Part shown: one piece after another, positions 26,451 through 36,378 of the stretch
Numbering within the stretch: the first letter of the stretch is position 1
Layout of the letters: each line of letters starts with the position of its first letter
NCBI RefSeq assembly: GCF_022811845.1
Contig: NZ_CP064266.1
Location: forward strand, 3,844,001 to 3,908,000
Reading direction: 5' to 3'
Length of the DNA stretch: 64,000 nucleotides
Source: Bacillus pseudomycoides
Lineage (GTDB): Bacteria > Bacillota > Bacilli > Bacillales > Bacillaceae_G
The notes under the pieces: generated by a model
What the model saw: only the letters and a program-made list of their open reading frames with translations
Told to the model about the DNA's origin: nothing
Databases searched by the model: none
Made by a program: the position numbers and the translations under genes

Positions 26451-27560
26451 TTGACTGAATTAGAGAAAAAAGAACCTGTATCAGTAGTGAAAGATAATGT
26501 AGGAGTAGTTGTTGATACTGTTATTAAAGATGAAGAACTTGTTGAACTGAATAAAGAAGCTGATTTATATGTACAAAAGTTAAATAGTGAACAAAATACA
26601 GATCTTTCGAAAGTATTATCACAGCTTGGAGATTTAGGGGATAAAGAACAGCAAGCAGCAGGACAAACATTATCAGCGCTTAAACGTCCTGTAACTGCGA
26701 TGATGAATGGAAAGAATGAAGAAATTCCAAATACGTTGTTAGAATTGCGTAAAGTTGTATCAGAACTCGACCCTAATTCATTGAAAGCATCAGGTATGAA
26801 GAAATTTATGTTTAAAGTTTTTAAGAAAAATCCACTTGAAACATATGTTCATAAATATCAATCCATAGATAAACAAATTGAAGAAATTATAAGAGCATTG
26901 CTTATTGGGCGTGATAATTTACAAGAAGATACAGTTGGGTTAGAAATGCTAAAAGAGCAATCACATGATAAAATTCATGCTCTAGATAAACAGGTGTATC
27001 TAGGCCGAAAGCTTGCTGGCATGCTTGAAGCAGAAAAGCAAAATCCAGAGCGTCAAAAGGATATTCCATTAATCAATGATGCATTAGAAAAAATTCTTGT
27101 GCGTACGCGTAACATGCAGCAGGCAAAAAGTGTATTGCTGCAATCTATCGCATCTGTAGACATCATTAAGAAAAATAATGAAAAGTTAACAGAGGCAATT
27201 CGTAATGCGATTACAATGACGCAAAACGTTGTTACGGTTTCCGCAGCGATTCAGCTCGCATTAACAAATCAACGGAAAACGATTGATGCAGTTAACGCAA
27301 CGAATGAAGCAATTGAATCGATGGTATTAAGTAATTCACAGGCTTTAAAACAAAACACAGAAGAAACGACGCAGTTGCTTGAAAATCCAGCAATCAGCAT
27401 GGATAAATTGCGTGAATCATTCCAAAATGTATTTGCGGCTATTGAAGCATCTGAGAAATCATCGGAGCGCATTATTGAATCTAGTAAGAAGTTTGTTATT
27501 GAACTTGACACATTTAATAATGAAATGAAGCAGAAGCTCATTCAGCATCCAAAGAAATAA
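26451..27560 (+). CDS. TelA-family (toxic anion resistance) protein
   Basis: 369 residues from the TTG at 26451, chosen because AAGGAG lies 8 bases upstream; the frame opens at 26400. The protein is largely alpha-helical and coiled-coil, with the TelA-type blocks LSQLGDLGDKEQQAAGQTL and NPLETYVHKYQSIDKQIEEI, plus QQAKSVLLQSIASVDIIKKN. Family members (B. subtilis YaaN, YceH) are linked to tellurite or toxin resistance, with unknown mechanism. It is followed 24 bases later by a membrane protein, and both share a terminator. Confidence 0.85.
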   Translation: MTELEKKEPVSVVKDNVGVVVDTVIKDEELVELNKEADLYVQKLNSEQNTDLSKVLSQLGDLGDKEQQAAGQTLSALKRPVTAMMNGKNEEIPNTLLELRKVVSELDPNSLKASGMKKFMFKVFKKNPLETYVHKYQSIDKQIEEIIRALLIGRDNLQEDTVGLEMLKEQSHDKIHALDKQVYLGRKLAGMLEAEKQNPERQKDIPLINDALEKILVRTRNMQQAKSVLLQSIASVDIIKKNNEKLTEAIRNAITMTQNVVTVSAAIQLALTNQRKTIDAVNATNEAIESMVLSNSQALKQNTEETTQLLENPAISMDKLRESFQNVFAAIEASEKSSERIIESSKKFVIELDTFNNEMKQKLIQHPKK

Positions 27561-27584
27561 AGGGTCATTAGAGGAGGTGAAAAA

Positions 27585-28418
27585 ATGGGTTTCTTCGAAT
27601 TTGTTTTATTGATTGGTGGGATTTTGCTTTTACTAGGATTTACAGCTGTCGTTTTACTTGTTTATTTTGGCCGGAAATTTTACTTGTCATGGGCGAAGCC
27701 GTATAAACGAGCACATGAATCGATTGAAAAGTTATCAAATAAATCAACGCCGTTTTTACAAGAGTTTACGCAACATCCACTTTTTTATCGTTGGATTCGT
27801 TCTGAGGGGAAAAAGGAACAAAAAGCATTTAATACCCTTTTCTGTACAGCAAATCAACGTACAAGAGAACAAGTCTTTTCTATGTTACCGAAGGATAAAC
27901 AAAAGAAAGTACACGCTATGGCGAAAACAACGAAAAAAGTGACGAATGAAGATATTGATGTAGCAGCAATGAAAGTAAAAGATTTCTTAAGACAAGAATC
28001 ACAACAATCATCCAAGCCAACGGATCTATCGTTTTATAAATTGTATTTTTATGACCGTTATCCAGATGCATTAAATACAATTCAAGTGTATAAACGCTCA
28101 ATCAATCCGTCATTGCAAAAAACGGTTGATGAAATTACAGTTTCTGTGTTGAACGCTCTTCCATATTACCAAGAGCATCGCATGTTTGAACAACAACACA
28201 AACTTGAAACGTTTTTAATGAAAGACTTAATCGATATGTTGTCGCTAGTAGCGCAATTGCCGCCATCACAACGTCCTGAAAAAGAAGAAGAATTACAGGT
28301 TTATTTACAAAACTTCCAAAAAGAAATGGAAGCAGTAGAGCGTGATATTCGTGATTCCATTGATCATGATTTGAATGTGAAGATGAGAGCGGCGAAGGAG
28401 AAATTTAAGAATAAGTAA
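27585..28418 (+). CDS. Membrane-anchored partner of TelA, XpaC/YceG-like context
   Basis: 277 residues with one N-terminal membrane helix (about 4-28) and a long helical cytoplasmic domain rich in Lys and Glu, ending in coiled-coil. I do not recognise a family with certainty; the position next to TelA recalls the xpaC-yaaN pair of B. subtilis, though the order is reversed and the sequence is not clearly XpaC. The start has GGAGGTG at good spacing. It probably tethers a TelA-containing complex to the membrane (inference). Confidence 0.6.
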   Translation: MGFFEFVLLIGGILLLLGFTAVVLLVYFGRKFYLSWAKPYKRAHESIEKLSNKSTPFLQEFTQHPLFYRWIRSEGKKEQKAFNTLFCTANQRTREQVFSMLPKDKQKKVHAMAKTTKKVTNEDIDVAAMKVKDFLRQESQQSSKPTDLSFYKLYFYDRYPDALNTIQVYKRSINPSLQKTVDEITVSVLNALPYYQEHRMFEQQHKLETFLMKDLIDMLSLVAQLPPSQRPEKEEELQVYLQNFQKEMEAVERDIRDSIDHDLNVKMRAAKEKFKNK

Positions 28419-28422
28419 AAGA

Positions 28423-28455
28423 AAGCCTCTTGCGTACATTACGCAAGAGGCTTTT
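28423..28455. terminator. Bidirectional intrinsic terminator
   Basis: AAGCCTCTTGCGT pairs perfectly with ACGCAAGAGGCTT around a 5-base loop and ends in T residues, between two convergent genes. Confidence 0.9.
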
Positions 28456-28468
28456 GTAGTTTCATTAT

Positions 28469-29299
28469 TTAATTTGAATTGTACTTAAACTTACGCGTGC
28501 CTAATTTTTCTTTATATAGGCTTTCAATTTCAAGTACTTCAAGAGGCGTTACTGTTTTTGGTAGTGTTTGAAGAAGAGAAAAAGAAAAATTATATTTGTA
28601 ATCAGGATTTTTATTAATTAATGATATTAATTGAACATTATTTCCATGTCCGGTTTGTACGTAAGTTTCCCATCGTCCCAAAATTCCACTTACACCAGGT
28701 GCAGAACCTATATATTGCTTTCCTGTTTTTTTATCTAAAATTAGATATATCCCAAATACAGCGCTAAGCATGTCGTGCCATGTTCGATTTGCAATTGGAT
28801 TTTGAATGAGCTTTTCTAATTCTTTAAATGAAAGAATGAAATTTAAATACCCAGGAAATTCGTTAATAGACCCACTGGGTAATATTTCAAACACTTCCTT
28901 ATCGTTTTTGTGTAACCATTGATGCCAACTTAGTGCACTTTTTCCCCAATCAATTACTAATCGTTCTTTTAAATCATTAAATTCTGATAGAGGTGTTAGA
29001 TTATAATAAAAATTATTACCTTTTTCTATTTCAGGTGCCATCCAATCTAGTTTAATGGCACACTGGAAATCAGCAACTGCCTGCGTAGAAATAACTTCAT
29101 ATACACTGATAAACTTAGCTTTTGAATCATTGATACCAAGAAAACTCACTATATATTTGCAATTTTTAAAGACGTCTTTGTCTTGATGCTGTTGGTATAA
29201 CTCAAATTCTTCTTTTTCATATAATTCAACTAGATTAATTCGTGAATCTTTATGACGAATTAGTTTTATATCAGTTCTAGTACAATCTAAACCATGCAT
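28469..29299 (-). CDS. GIY-YIG nuclease-fold protein
   Basis: 276 residues. An N-terminal region of about 170 residues precedes a C-terminal GIY-YIG domain: GIYLILDKKTGKQYIGSAPG, then ILGRWETY with the catalytic Arg, and LEIESLYKEKLGTR with the metal-binding Glu. These stand-alone proteins occur in many Bacillus genomes and their function is unknown. The ATG at 29299 lacks a ribosome site. A frame one base off starts at an ATG about 30 bases further upstream, so the true N-terminus may have been lost to a one-base change. Confidence 0.7.
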   Translation of the reverse strand: MHGLDCTRTDIKLIRHKDSRINLVELYEKEEFELYQQHQDKDVFKNCKYIVSFLGINDSKAKFISVYEVISTQAVADFQCAIKLDWMAPEIEKGNNFYYNLTPLSEFNDLKERLVIDWGKSALSWHQWLHKNDKEVFEILPSGSINEFPGYLNFILSFKELEKLIQNPIANRTWHDMLSAVFGIYLILDKKTGKQYIGSAPGVSGILGRWETYVQTGHGNNVQLISLINKNPDYKYNFSFSLLQTLPKTVTPLEVLEIESLYKEKLGTRKFKYNSN

Positions 29300-29474
29300 T
29301 GTTAAAAGTTTTTAATGATAACATTGAAGATAGGAGATATTGGTATATTTTCCATTCCGCAAATGATAAAATATGAAATGTTATATTTAGATTTCAAAAT
29401 ACTAAGTGGAGAGTGATTGTAATTTGCACATTTAATATAGCAATTTATGAATCATATAGAATGAGGTACTTGAA

Positions 29475-30918
29475 ATGAAAAATCATTTTAAGAGAAATGA
29501 TGAAAGAGAGAAAATCGTTTTGAAAAACACTAATTGTTATCATAATCGTTCTTATAGAAATAGCGATTTTTTGTACGATGATCTATTACACAAGCGTGGA
29601 GGATAAAAAGAAAGAGAAAAGTACTAAGAATGTAGCAAACGAGGAACAAAATAATCAAGAAGATATGAATGAAATTCAAAATAAAAACAATGAAAAGAAT
29701 GACGAAAAGATGGAAGAACGAAAAGAGGAAAATAGACCGGAATATAATTTGAATGAAAACGAGAATGTAGATGATAATATGATAAAGATATCAACAACCG
29801 AATCAAACATAGCCTTTATTGGAAGAGACATTTTTTATCAGTATGTATCAAAAATGTCTAACAAAGAAGATGAAACTGAGAACTGGCAAGGTACAGCTCA
29901 AGTAATAGATCAAATGGTAGTAGGAGAAGAAAACTATTATTCTGTAGCCATTAAATTTAATGTTGAGTCTTTAAAAGAAAAAAATAAGTACCATGCGGAG
30001 TGGGATGCAACTGATAATGATGGGGAAATTACAGACAATCAATGGGTTATTAAATTTAATAAAGAAAATCCATATACTTATACATTTTTAAGTAAAGAGA
30101 AGGCGCCCGCCAATTTAAAATGGGAGAACGGTCTCGAGGATAGTCAAATAGAAAATGTAAAGATAAAGAAACATGATAAAAATTATGTGATTGAGAATTC
30201 CATTTTAAAAGTGACATATGACGGGAAGAAAACGTTCCGAAATGTTCCAATTACTATTGATCAATTTAGGCGTGAAGATGGTCGAGTAAATGAAGAAGAA
30301 TTACAAGAAGGAAGTTACTATATTACTAAGGAAAAAACTGCTATTGTACATGGCGGTCATCATAGTCCGGTAAAAGTTACGGTGTCTGATGATGAAGGAA
30401 AGACATGGGAGACTGTAACAGTAGGAGATGATATTGATAGACGAAGACTTAGTTTTATTGGGTTCACATCAAAAGAGCATGGTTACATTGTTATAACGGG
30501 CGATAGAACGATGAGCTTTGAAACAAATGTTGTATATCAAACAAATGATGGTGGGAAAACATGGACAAAAATGGGAAGTACATACGATCTTACGCAATTT
30601 CTTGCGACAGGAGTAAGTTTTGCTACCGATAAAATTGGATTTATTACGTTTAAGACTACAAATGGGGATCCTGATGTTTATCGTACAGAAGATGGCGGGA
30701 AAACATGGGCGAAACTAGATATTAAATTGCCAAATAAATATCATAGTGTTTTTACATCTGTAATGCCTCCTTTTTTTGATGGGGCAAGAGGTACGTTACT
30801 TGTATCGCAAGACAAGGAAGGGATGGATCGAGAAGGAAAGATGGCAAGGCTCGTATCAGAAGATTTTGGAGCTACATGGACACTTGAAAAAATAGTTAAC
30901 ATTACAATTGAAAAATAA
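29475..30918 (+). pseudogene. BNR/Asp-box repeat protein, frameshifted near its N-terminus
   Basis: An ATG at 29475 with a GAGG site opens MKNHFKRNDEREKIVLK. The frame then breaks at five A residues (29523-29527). In the next frame the expected membrane anchor (LIVIIIVLIEIAIF) runs on into a 446-residue frame from 29578. That frame has a Glu/Asn/Lys-rich linker and then at least three Asp-box repeats (DDEGKTW, NDGGKTW, EDGGKTW) with a fourth (EDFGATW), suggesting a beta-propeller outside the cell. Removing one A restores the gene. The 3' part could still be translated from 29578, but without its anchor. Confidence 0.75.
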
Positions 30919-30943
30919 ATCGAAGTAAGGAGAACATTACATT

Positions 30944-32087
30944 GTGTTAATCATTATATTTCTGTTTCTTATTCTATTATTTACTATTCCAATCAGAAGG
31001 GCTTGGAATAGTTTTCGATACGAAGGAGAGATTACTTCAAATGTATTACGATTAAGAAATGGGAAGGTATATCTATTTCTGCTGGTTACTTTATGTTCTG
31101 GATAGGTTTGTTAATAAATGCTATAGATATACCTGCGGGAGAACCATTATATAGGTATGAGTATCATAGTATGCTAGAATCTTATGCTTCTTTATCTCCT
31201 AATCATATATTAATTGTTATTTTCTTGTTTATTTTGGGTGGATTTTCTTACAGAGAGTTAAGTGCAAATATTGAAAAACTTTCTCCTATTCTATATGTTA
31301 TTTATAGTTCGTTCATGATTTTAAATGTTTTATTTACAATCGTTTATATTACGCATACAGGCATTATGTTTTATGATGAAGTTATACATTTTAGATACAT
31401 GTCTATTTTTGTATCCAAACGGGTGCTCTCGTAATCAGTTTACTATTTATATCTAAATTAAAAATTCCTTAAGTTATTTTATTCAGTGCCAGAAAAAGAG
31501 ATTATAAAAAAGAAAATAAGTTTTTCATACTTTTATATTATCTTTCTTTCGGATATGAAAAAATGTCGAGAATCTGGTTAATTAGTTTATTTCCTCTGCT
31601 ACTTATTGTTCAAATTATTTTAGTTCTTTTTGGACAAAGGCCAGATAGTTTTATTCGAGTATTTTTTGATACGAGTAGTTATAATTATTCAAAAATCGTT
31701 ACTCCTGATCCAAAAGTTCTTTTAGGTAGTGCTCCAAAGGGGCATTACTTGTGCACAGTTTCGATTAAAGGACATAAGAAGATTGTTAAGCCACTTAGAG
31801 CAGGGATTAGACACGGAGAAAGAATTACTGTAAATCGGCAGTTGTTAATCGCAAATGCCTTTGAAAATGTTATTGAGGAACGCGCTCCAAAATGTCATAA
31901 GATCATTCGTGATTTTTACGATAAATATGGCTATCCAATTAGTAAACATATCAACACAAAGTGGTCAGCAGATTTCATTTATATCATAATGAAGCCGTTA
32001 GAATGGTTTTTCTTACTCGTATTGTATATAGTAGATAAAAATCCTGAAAATAGAATCCATAGTCAGTATAGTGAACTGAGGAAATAA
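30944..32087 (+). pseudogene. Polytopic membrane protein gene (DUF6688-like), several frameshifts
   Basis: Starts at a GTG with AAGGAGA upstream: about 50 codons (MLIIIFLFLILLFTI) end at a stop near 31105. The next frame continues SAGYFMFWIGLLINAIDIPA to 31434. A third stretch, 31563-32087, carries HYLCTVSIKGHKKIVKPLRA and NRQLLIANAFENVIEE. The pieces join into one multi-helix protein with at least three frame breaks (near 31070, 31415 and 31475-31560). The C-terminal block recalls DUF6688 proteins. Each piece alone lacks a ribosome site. Confidence 0.7.
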
Positions 32088-32112
32088 TCGTTTTATTTAT
32101 ATACATAGAGTA

Positions 32113-32141
32113 AATCCCTCACTTTTAGAGTGAGGGATTTT
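32113..32141. terminator. Bidirectional intrinsic terminator
   Basis: AATCCCTCAC pairs with GTGAGGGATT around a 7-base loop, next to the stop of the minus-strand hydrolase gene. Confidence 0.85.
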
Positions 32142-32145
32142 ATGA

Positions 32146-33705
32146 TTACTTCGCTTGTATAGTAGTTTTGCTAGAAGGGATACTCTCGTTATGCAACCGA
32201 TCCAAAGCAGTCACCACATACGTATACGTCTCACTAGACACAGCTGTTTTATCTACATAAATTTCCCCAGGTTTTGTTTTTCGTACAGTAGTAAGTAAGT
32301 TTTCAGCTTTTTGAATGTCAACGTCATTCTTTTCATTTACTCGATAGATTGCATAATGCGTAGAATCATTGTTTCTATCATCGATGATTCCTAAGGCAAT
32401 ACCATCATTTCTTGCAATAGCACCTTTTAAAGTTGGTTGCTTAGGTGGATCGTGATCTAGCCAAGGCATTGGTGGAATTAATGCAGGGTGTTTATAAATA
32501 TCTTTTTGTAGTCGATCTTTTATTCCTAATGGATTGTTATTAATATCTTTTAAACTAAAGTGCATGCTACCTTTTATTTGTGAAAATTGATGACTTAATG
32601 TAATTTGTCTTGGATATTCTTCAGGGTCTGACCAAGCGGGGACTGAGTTATTATTAATTTTGTATGCAGCTTGTCCAATGTATAAGTGAATTGGTTTGTT
32701 TTCTGTTTCTTTTACCCACCAATCTAGTAAAACGTCATATGCTGCAGGTGCAAAACCGATATTCCAATAGATTTGCGGTGTAATATAGTCAATATATCCT
32801 TTTTGGATCCATTCTCGTGTGTCAGCATATAGGTCATCATAATTTCTTTGTCCAGCAGTTGTATTAGAACCGGTTGGATCATCAGCTATATTCCGCCATA
32901 CACCGAATGGACTAATTCCAAATTTGACATAAGATTTTTCTTGTTTAATAGCGGTATTTAAACCACTTACAAGTTGGTTGACATTATCGCGACGCCAATC
33001 TCCAATGTTAGAGAATTTTCCATTATTGTAAGTCTCATAGGTGTTCTGATCTGGGAATTCCTCTCCGGCTACTTTATAAGGATAAAAATAATCATCCATG
33101 TGAACGGCATCAATGTTGTAATTTTGTACGACTTCTAGTATCCCTTCTGTTATAAAGTTTTTCACTTCTGGAATACCGGGATTATAGTATAGTTTTCCTC
33201 CATAAGATACAACCCAATCGGGATGTTGCTTAGCGGGGTGATTTTCTGCTAATTGATTTAAATTAGTGTGGTTCATGGTTATTCGATAGGGATTAAACCA
33301 TGCGTGAAATTCAAGGTTTCTTTTATGGGCTTCTTCAACCATAAATGCAAGCGGATCATAGCCAGGGTCTTTACCTTGCACGCTTGTAAGATATTCGGAC
33401 CAAGGACCATATTGGGAAGGGTAAAAAGCGTCTGCGGTTGGTTTAATTTGCATAACAACTGCGTTCATACCTACATTTTTCACATCATCTAGTAGTTTGA
33501 TAAATTCTTGCTTCTGCTTTTCGATAGGTAATCCTGGCCTAGAGGGCCAATCAATGTTGAGCACAGATGCAACCCATGCGGCGCGTAACTCATGTTTTTG
33601 ATACGTAGTAGGTACTTCAGCTTGTGTGGACCTAGAGGTTATGAACAGGAAGGGAATAATCAAGATGACGCTACAACAACTCATTAATAATTTTTTGAAA
33701 ATCAT
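32146..33705 (-). CDS. Secreted family-10-like glycoside hydrolase (YngK/DUF187 type)
   Basis: 519 residues with a signal peptide (about 1-29, ending RSTQA). The GHL10/DUF187 barrel includes ELRAAWVASVLNIDWPSRPG, NAVVMQIKPTADAFYPS, FHAWFNPYRI and VHMDDYFYPY. A C-terminal fibronectin-III-like region follows (about 425-519, ending ALDRLHNESIPSS). It resembles B. subtilis YngK in length and order. Substrates are uncertain; the family is thought to act on cell-wall or extracellular glycans. AAGGAGG lies before the ATG. It appears monocistronic. Confidence 0.85.
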   Translation of the reverse strand: MIFKKLLMSCCSVILIIPFLFITSRSTQAEVPTTYQKHELRAAWVASVLNIDWPSRPGLPIEKQKQEFIKLLDDVKNVGMNAVVMQIKPTADAFYPSQYGPWSEYLTSVQGKDPGYDPLAFMVEEAHKRNLEFHAWFNPYRITMNHTNLNQLAENHPAKQHPDWVVSYGGKLYYNPGIPEVKNFITEGILEVVQNYNIDAVHMDDYFYPYKVAGEEFPDQNTYETYNNGKFSNIGDWRRDNVNQLVSGLNTAIKQEKSYVKFGISPFGVWRNIADDPTGSNTTAGQRNYDDLYADTREWIQKGYIDYITPQIYWNIGFAPAAYDVLLDWWVKETENKPIHLYIGQAAYKINNNSVPAWSDPEEYPRQITLSHQFSQIKGSMHFSLKDINNNPLGIKDRLQKDIYKHPALIPPMPWLDHDPPKQPTLKGAIARNDGIALGIIDDRNNDSTHYAIYRVNEKNDVDIQKAENLLTTVRKTKPGEIYVDKTAVSSETYTYVVTALDRLHNESIPSSKTTIQAK

Positions 33706-33957
33706 CGTACGCCTCCTTACATATTCTATTATTGAGACTACTATATCACGTGAATGTAAGATTCACAATTAAGAAAGTAGAGCGCTGAAACTTTTATTTC
33801 AAATGAAAAATATTTTTACTGAAATTTCATTTCGTCAGAACTAATTTGTCTACATTCTTCATATGATTTTTAATAACGTGAAACTTCTTTTTGTTGGCGG
33901 TTTGACAGTCCTTGAAAAAGGATAAAAATTACTTAAGGCATATAGGAGGATTATGAA

Positions 33958-34263
33958 ATGAAAGTTCTGTTTGTATGTTCTGGAGGAATGTCCAGTTCAA
34001 TTGTTGTAAACGCTTTAAAAAAAGAAGCGGAGAAAAAAGGGATTAGTATGGATGTACATGCAATTGGAACAAGTGAAGTGGAAGAAGTGGTGAAAAATGG
34101 TTGGGATGTAGTAATGGTTGCTCCACAAGTAAGGCATAGATTTGATGCAGTGAAAAAAATAGCAGATGAGCAGTCTGTTCCTTGTGGTGTGATTCCGCCG
34201 CAGGCTTATACACCACTTGGTGGTCCGACTTTATTAAAAGCAGTGCAAGAACTCATTCATTAG
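33958..34263 (+). CDS. PTS lactose/cellobiose-family IIB component
   Basis: 101-residue cytoplasmic phosphocarrier. The phosphorylated Cys7 lies in LFVCSGGMSSS, the typical P-loop-like motif of Lac-family IIB domains, and the C-terminal VIPPQAYTPLGGPT is conserved. AGGAGG precedes the start. It passes phosphate to the sugar carried by the IIC protein encoded 13 bases downstream. No IIA or phospho-beta-glucosidase gene is visible next to it. Confidence 0.85.
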   Translation: MKVLFVCSGGMSSSIVVNALKKEAEKKGISMDVHAIGTSEVEEVVKNGWDVVMVAPQVRHRFDAVKKIADEQSVPCGVIPPQAYTPLGGPTLLKAVQELIH

Positions 34264-34276
34264 GAGGGAGAGTAAT

Positions 34277-35566
34277 ATGAATAAGTTTATCTCGTTTCTT
34301 GAGAATAACTTATCTAGCCCAATGGCAAGGCTTTCCGAGCAAAGGCATTTACAAGCAATTCGTGATGGTGTAATTTCAGCATTACCGTTTATTATTGTAG
34401 GAAGTTTCTTTCTAATAGTAGCGTTTCCGCCTCTTCCAAAGGATAGTTTTATTTCACTATGGGCAGCCAAGCATCAAACGAGTATTCTAATACCGTATCG
34501 GTTAACGATGTTTATTATGTCGCTCTATATCGCCTTTGGTATTGGATATAATTTGGCGAAAAGTTACAAATTAGATGCCTTATCAGGAGGGCAGCTTGCA
34601 GTTTGTTCCTTGCTTCTTACATTGACACCTGAATTAATTGATAAGAAAGGGTTTATGCTCCCAATGACAAACCTTGGGGGACATGGGTTATTTGTTACAA
34701 TGATTGTTTCTATTTTATCGGTTGAGATTTTGAGATTCTGTAAGACGAAAAATGTGATGATTAAGATGCCAGAGCAAGTACCACCGTCTGTATCTCGTTC
34801 TTTTGAAGCACTTATACCTGCTGCTTTCGTTATTATTATTATGAGTATTATTACTGTTGTTTTTAGCATTGATTTACACCATTTAGTTGATAAGCTAGCT
34901 GCACCATTAGTAAAAGCTGGTGATAGTTATTTTGGAGTTATTATACCTGTGTTTCTCATTACATTCTTTTGGTCATTTGGCATACATGGTGTTTCTGTTG
35001 TTGGGACAGTTGCCCGTCCTTTATGGGAAGTTTATCTTGGTAAAAACTCTGCAGCAGTTGCAGATGGAGCAAGCAGTATACCATTTATTGCACCAGAACC
35101 ATTATACCAATGGTTTATATGGATTGGCGGTTCGGGAGCTACATTAGGGCTTGTATTAGCCATGATTGTCTTCGGTAGATCAAAATATTCTAAAGCGCTG
35201 TCGAGAACGTGTATTGTACCTGGTATTTTTAATATTAATGAGCCAGTTATATTTGGACTTCCAATTGTATTAAACCCAATTTTAATTATTCCTTTTATTA
35301 TTACACCGCTTGTGACCGCAACTATTGCTTATACCGCAACTGCTATGGGACTGGTTACAGCGACTTATATTATGCCGCCGTGGACATTGCCAGCTCCAAT
35401 TGGTGCATATTTAGCGACGGGTGGAGATTGGAGAGCTGTTGTATTAGTCTTCATTAATATAGCAATCTCATTCCTTATTTATCTGCCATTCTTTAAAATG
35501 TACGATAAAAATATGATTGAAGTCGAAAAGAGCGGTGATGGCGAGCAAGGTTCTGTGAATGCGTAA
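34277..35566 (+). CDS. PTS lactose/cellobiose-family IIC permease
   Basis: 429-residue permease with about 8-10 membrane helices. Family-typical blocks are FISFLENNLSSPMARLSEQR at the N-terminus, SFGIHGVSVVGTVARPLWE in the middle and FNINEPVIFGLPIVLNP near the active site. It imports and phosphorylates a beta-glucoside or related disaccharide together with the upstream IIB. The IIA function must come from elsewhere. AGGAGGG precedes the ATG and a hairpin follows the stop. Confidence 0.88.
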   Translation: MNKFISFLENNLSSPMARLSEQRHLQAIRDGVISALPFIIVGSFFLIVAFPPLPKDSFISLWAAKHQTSILIPYRLTMFIMSLYIAFGIGYNLAKSYKLDALSGGQLAVCSLLLTLTPELIDKKGFMLPMTNLGGHGLFVTMIVSILSVEILRFCKTKNVMIKMPEQVPPSVSRSFEALIPAAFVIIIMSIITVVFSIDLHHLVDKLAAPLVKAGDSYFGVIIPVFLITFFWSFGIHGVSVVGTVARPLWEVYLGKNSAAVADGASSIPFIAPEPLYQWFIWIGGSGATLGLVLAMIVFGRSKYSKALSRTCIVPGIFNINEPVIFGLPIVLNPILIIPFIITPLVTATIAYTATAMGLVTATYIMPPWTLPAPIGAYLATGGDWRAVVLVFINIAISFLIYLPFFKMYDKNMIEVEKSGDGEQGSVNA

Positions 35567-35605
35567 GAATGAGAAATACGAAGAAATCATACAGATATGT
35601 ATTTG

Positions 35606-35636
35606 AGTGATAGGCAATAAGTCTATCACTTCTTTC
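35606..35636 (+). terminator. Intrinsic terminator
   Basis: AGTGATAG pairs with CTATCACT around a 9-base loop and is followed by TTCTTTC. Moderate strength. Confidence 0.6.
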
Positions 35637-35816
35637 ATGACTAAAGGTGAAACTAATCAGCTTTATTACAGTACGGTTTTCGAAAGAAATAAAAAATGAA
35701 TTTTATAGCAGAGTAGCCTCGTATAAAAAATGAATATTTGGTATTATTTACAAAAAGGATTGTATAAGTCTAAGAATTTTAATAAAAATACTTTTATTTT
35801 GAAAGTGAATGATTAC

Positions 35817-36365
35817 ATGATTCATATTAACCAGTTTCTATATGTAATAAGCTCTTATATGGCTGGAAACATATTAACAGCATATATGATTATAAAATGG
35901 AAATACGGGATGGATATTCGAGGGGTTGGTAGTGGGAATCCTGGTGCAAGGAATATGGGACGTTTATATGGAAAAGGATATTTTCTTGCAACATTTCTAG
36001 GAGATGCACTGAAAGGAGCAATTGTTGTTTATATAGCAAGAATTTTATTTGGGGAGTCTATATTTCCATTACTCTCGTTACTAGCAGTTGTTGTAGGTCA
36101 TATATATCCAATTTTCTTTAAATATAAAGGTGGAAAGGGAATTTCGACATTTATTGGCGGACTGATTGTGTTCAATTATTTGATAGCGCTTATTCTGGTG
36201 CTTATATTTATTTTGCTTTATTTAATGTTTAAGAGTTTCACAAAGGCTGGTTTAATTACAATCGCTTGCTTACCACTTTGTATGATTGCATACTCTTATT
36301 CTATGGTAGCGATTGTATTAAGTGTTTGCATGATTATATTGATTTTGTACGCACATAGAAAATAA
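35817..36365 (+). CDS. PlsY-like glycerol-3-phosphate acyltransferase (paralogue)
   Basis: 182 residues from the ATG at 35817; the frame is open from 35730, but neither start has a good ribosome site. There are five to six membrane helices. PlsY motifs are recognisable: GSGNPGARNMGRLYG (canonical GSGNPGATN), LGDALKGA and GHIYPIFFKYKGGKGIST. PlsY transfers an acyl group from acyl-phosphate to glycerol 3-phosphate. The altered first motif and its tight link to the next gene (13 bases) suggest a specialised paralogue rather than the housekeeping enzyme. Confidence 0.75.
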   Translation: MIHINQFLYVISSYMAGNILTAYMIIKWKYGMDIRGVGSGNPGARNMGRLYGKGYFLATFLGDALKGAIVVYIARILFGESIFPLLSLLAVVVGHIYPIFFKYKGGKGISTFIGGLIVFNYLIALILVLIFILLYLMFKSFTKAGLITIACLPLCMIAYSYSMVAIVLSVCMIILILYAHRK

Positions 36366-36378
36366 AGGAGATTAAAAC

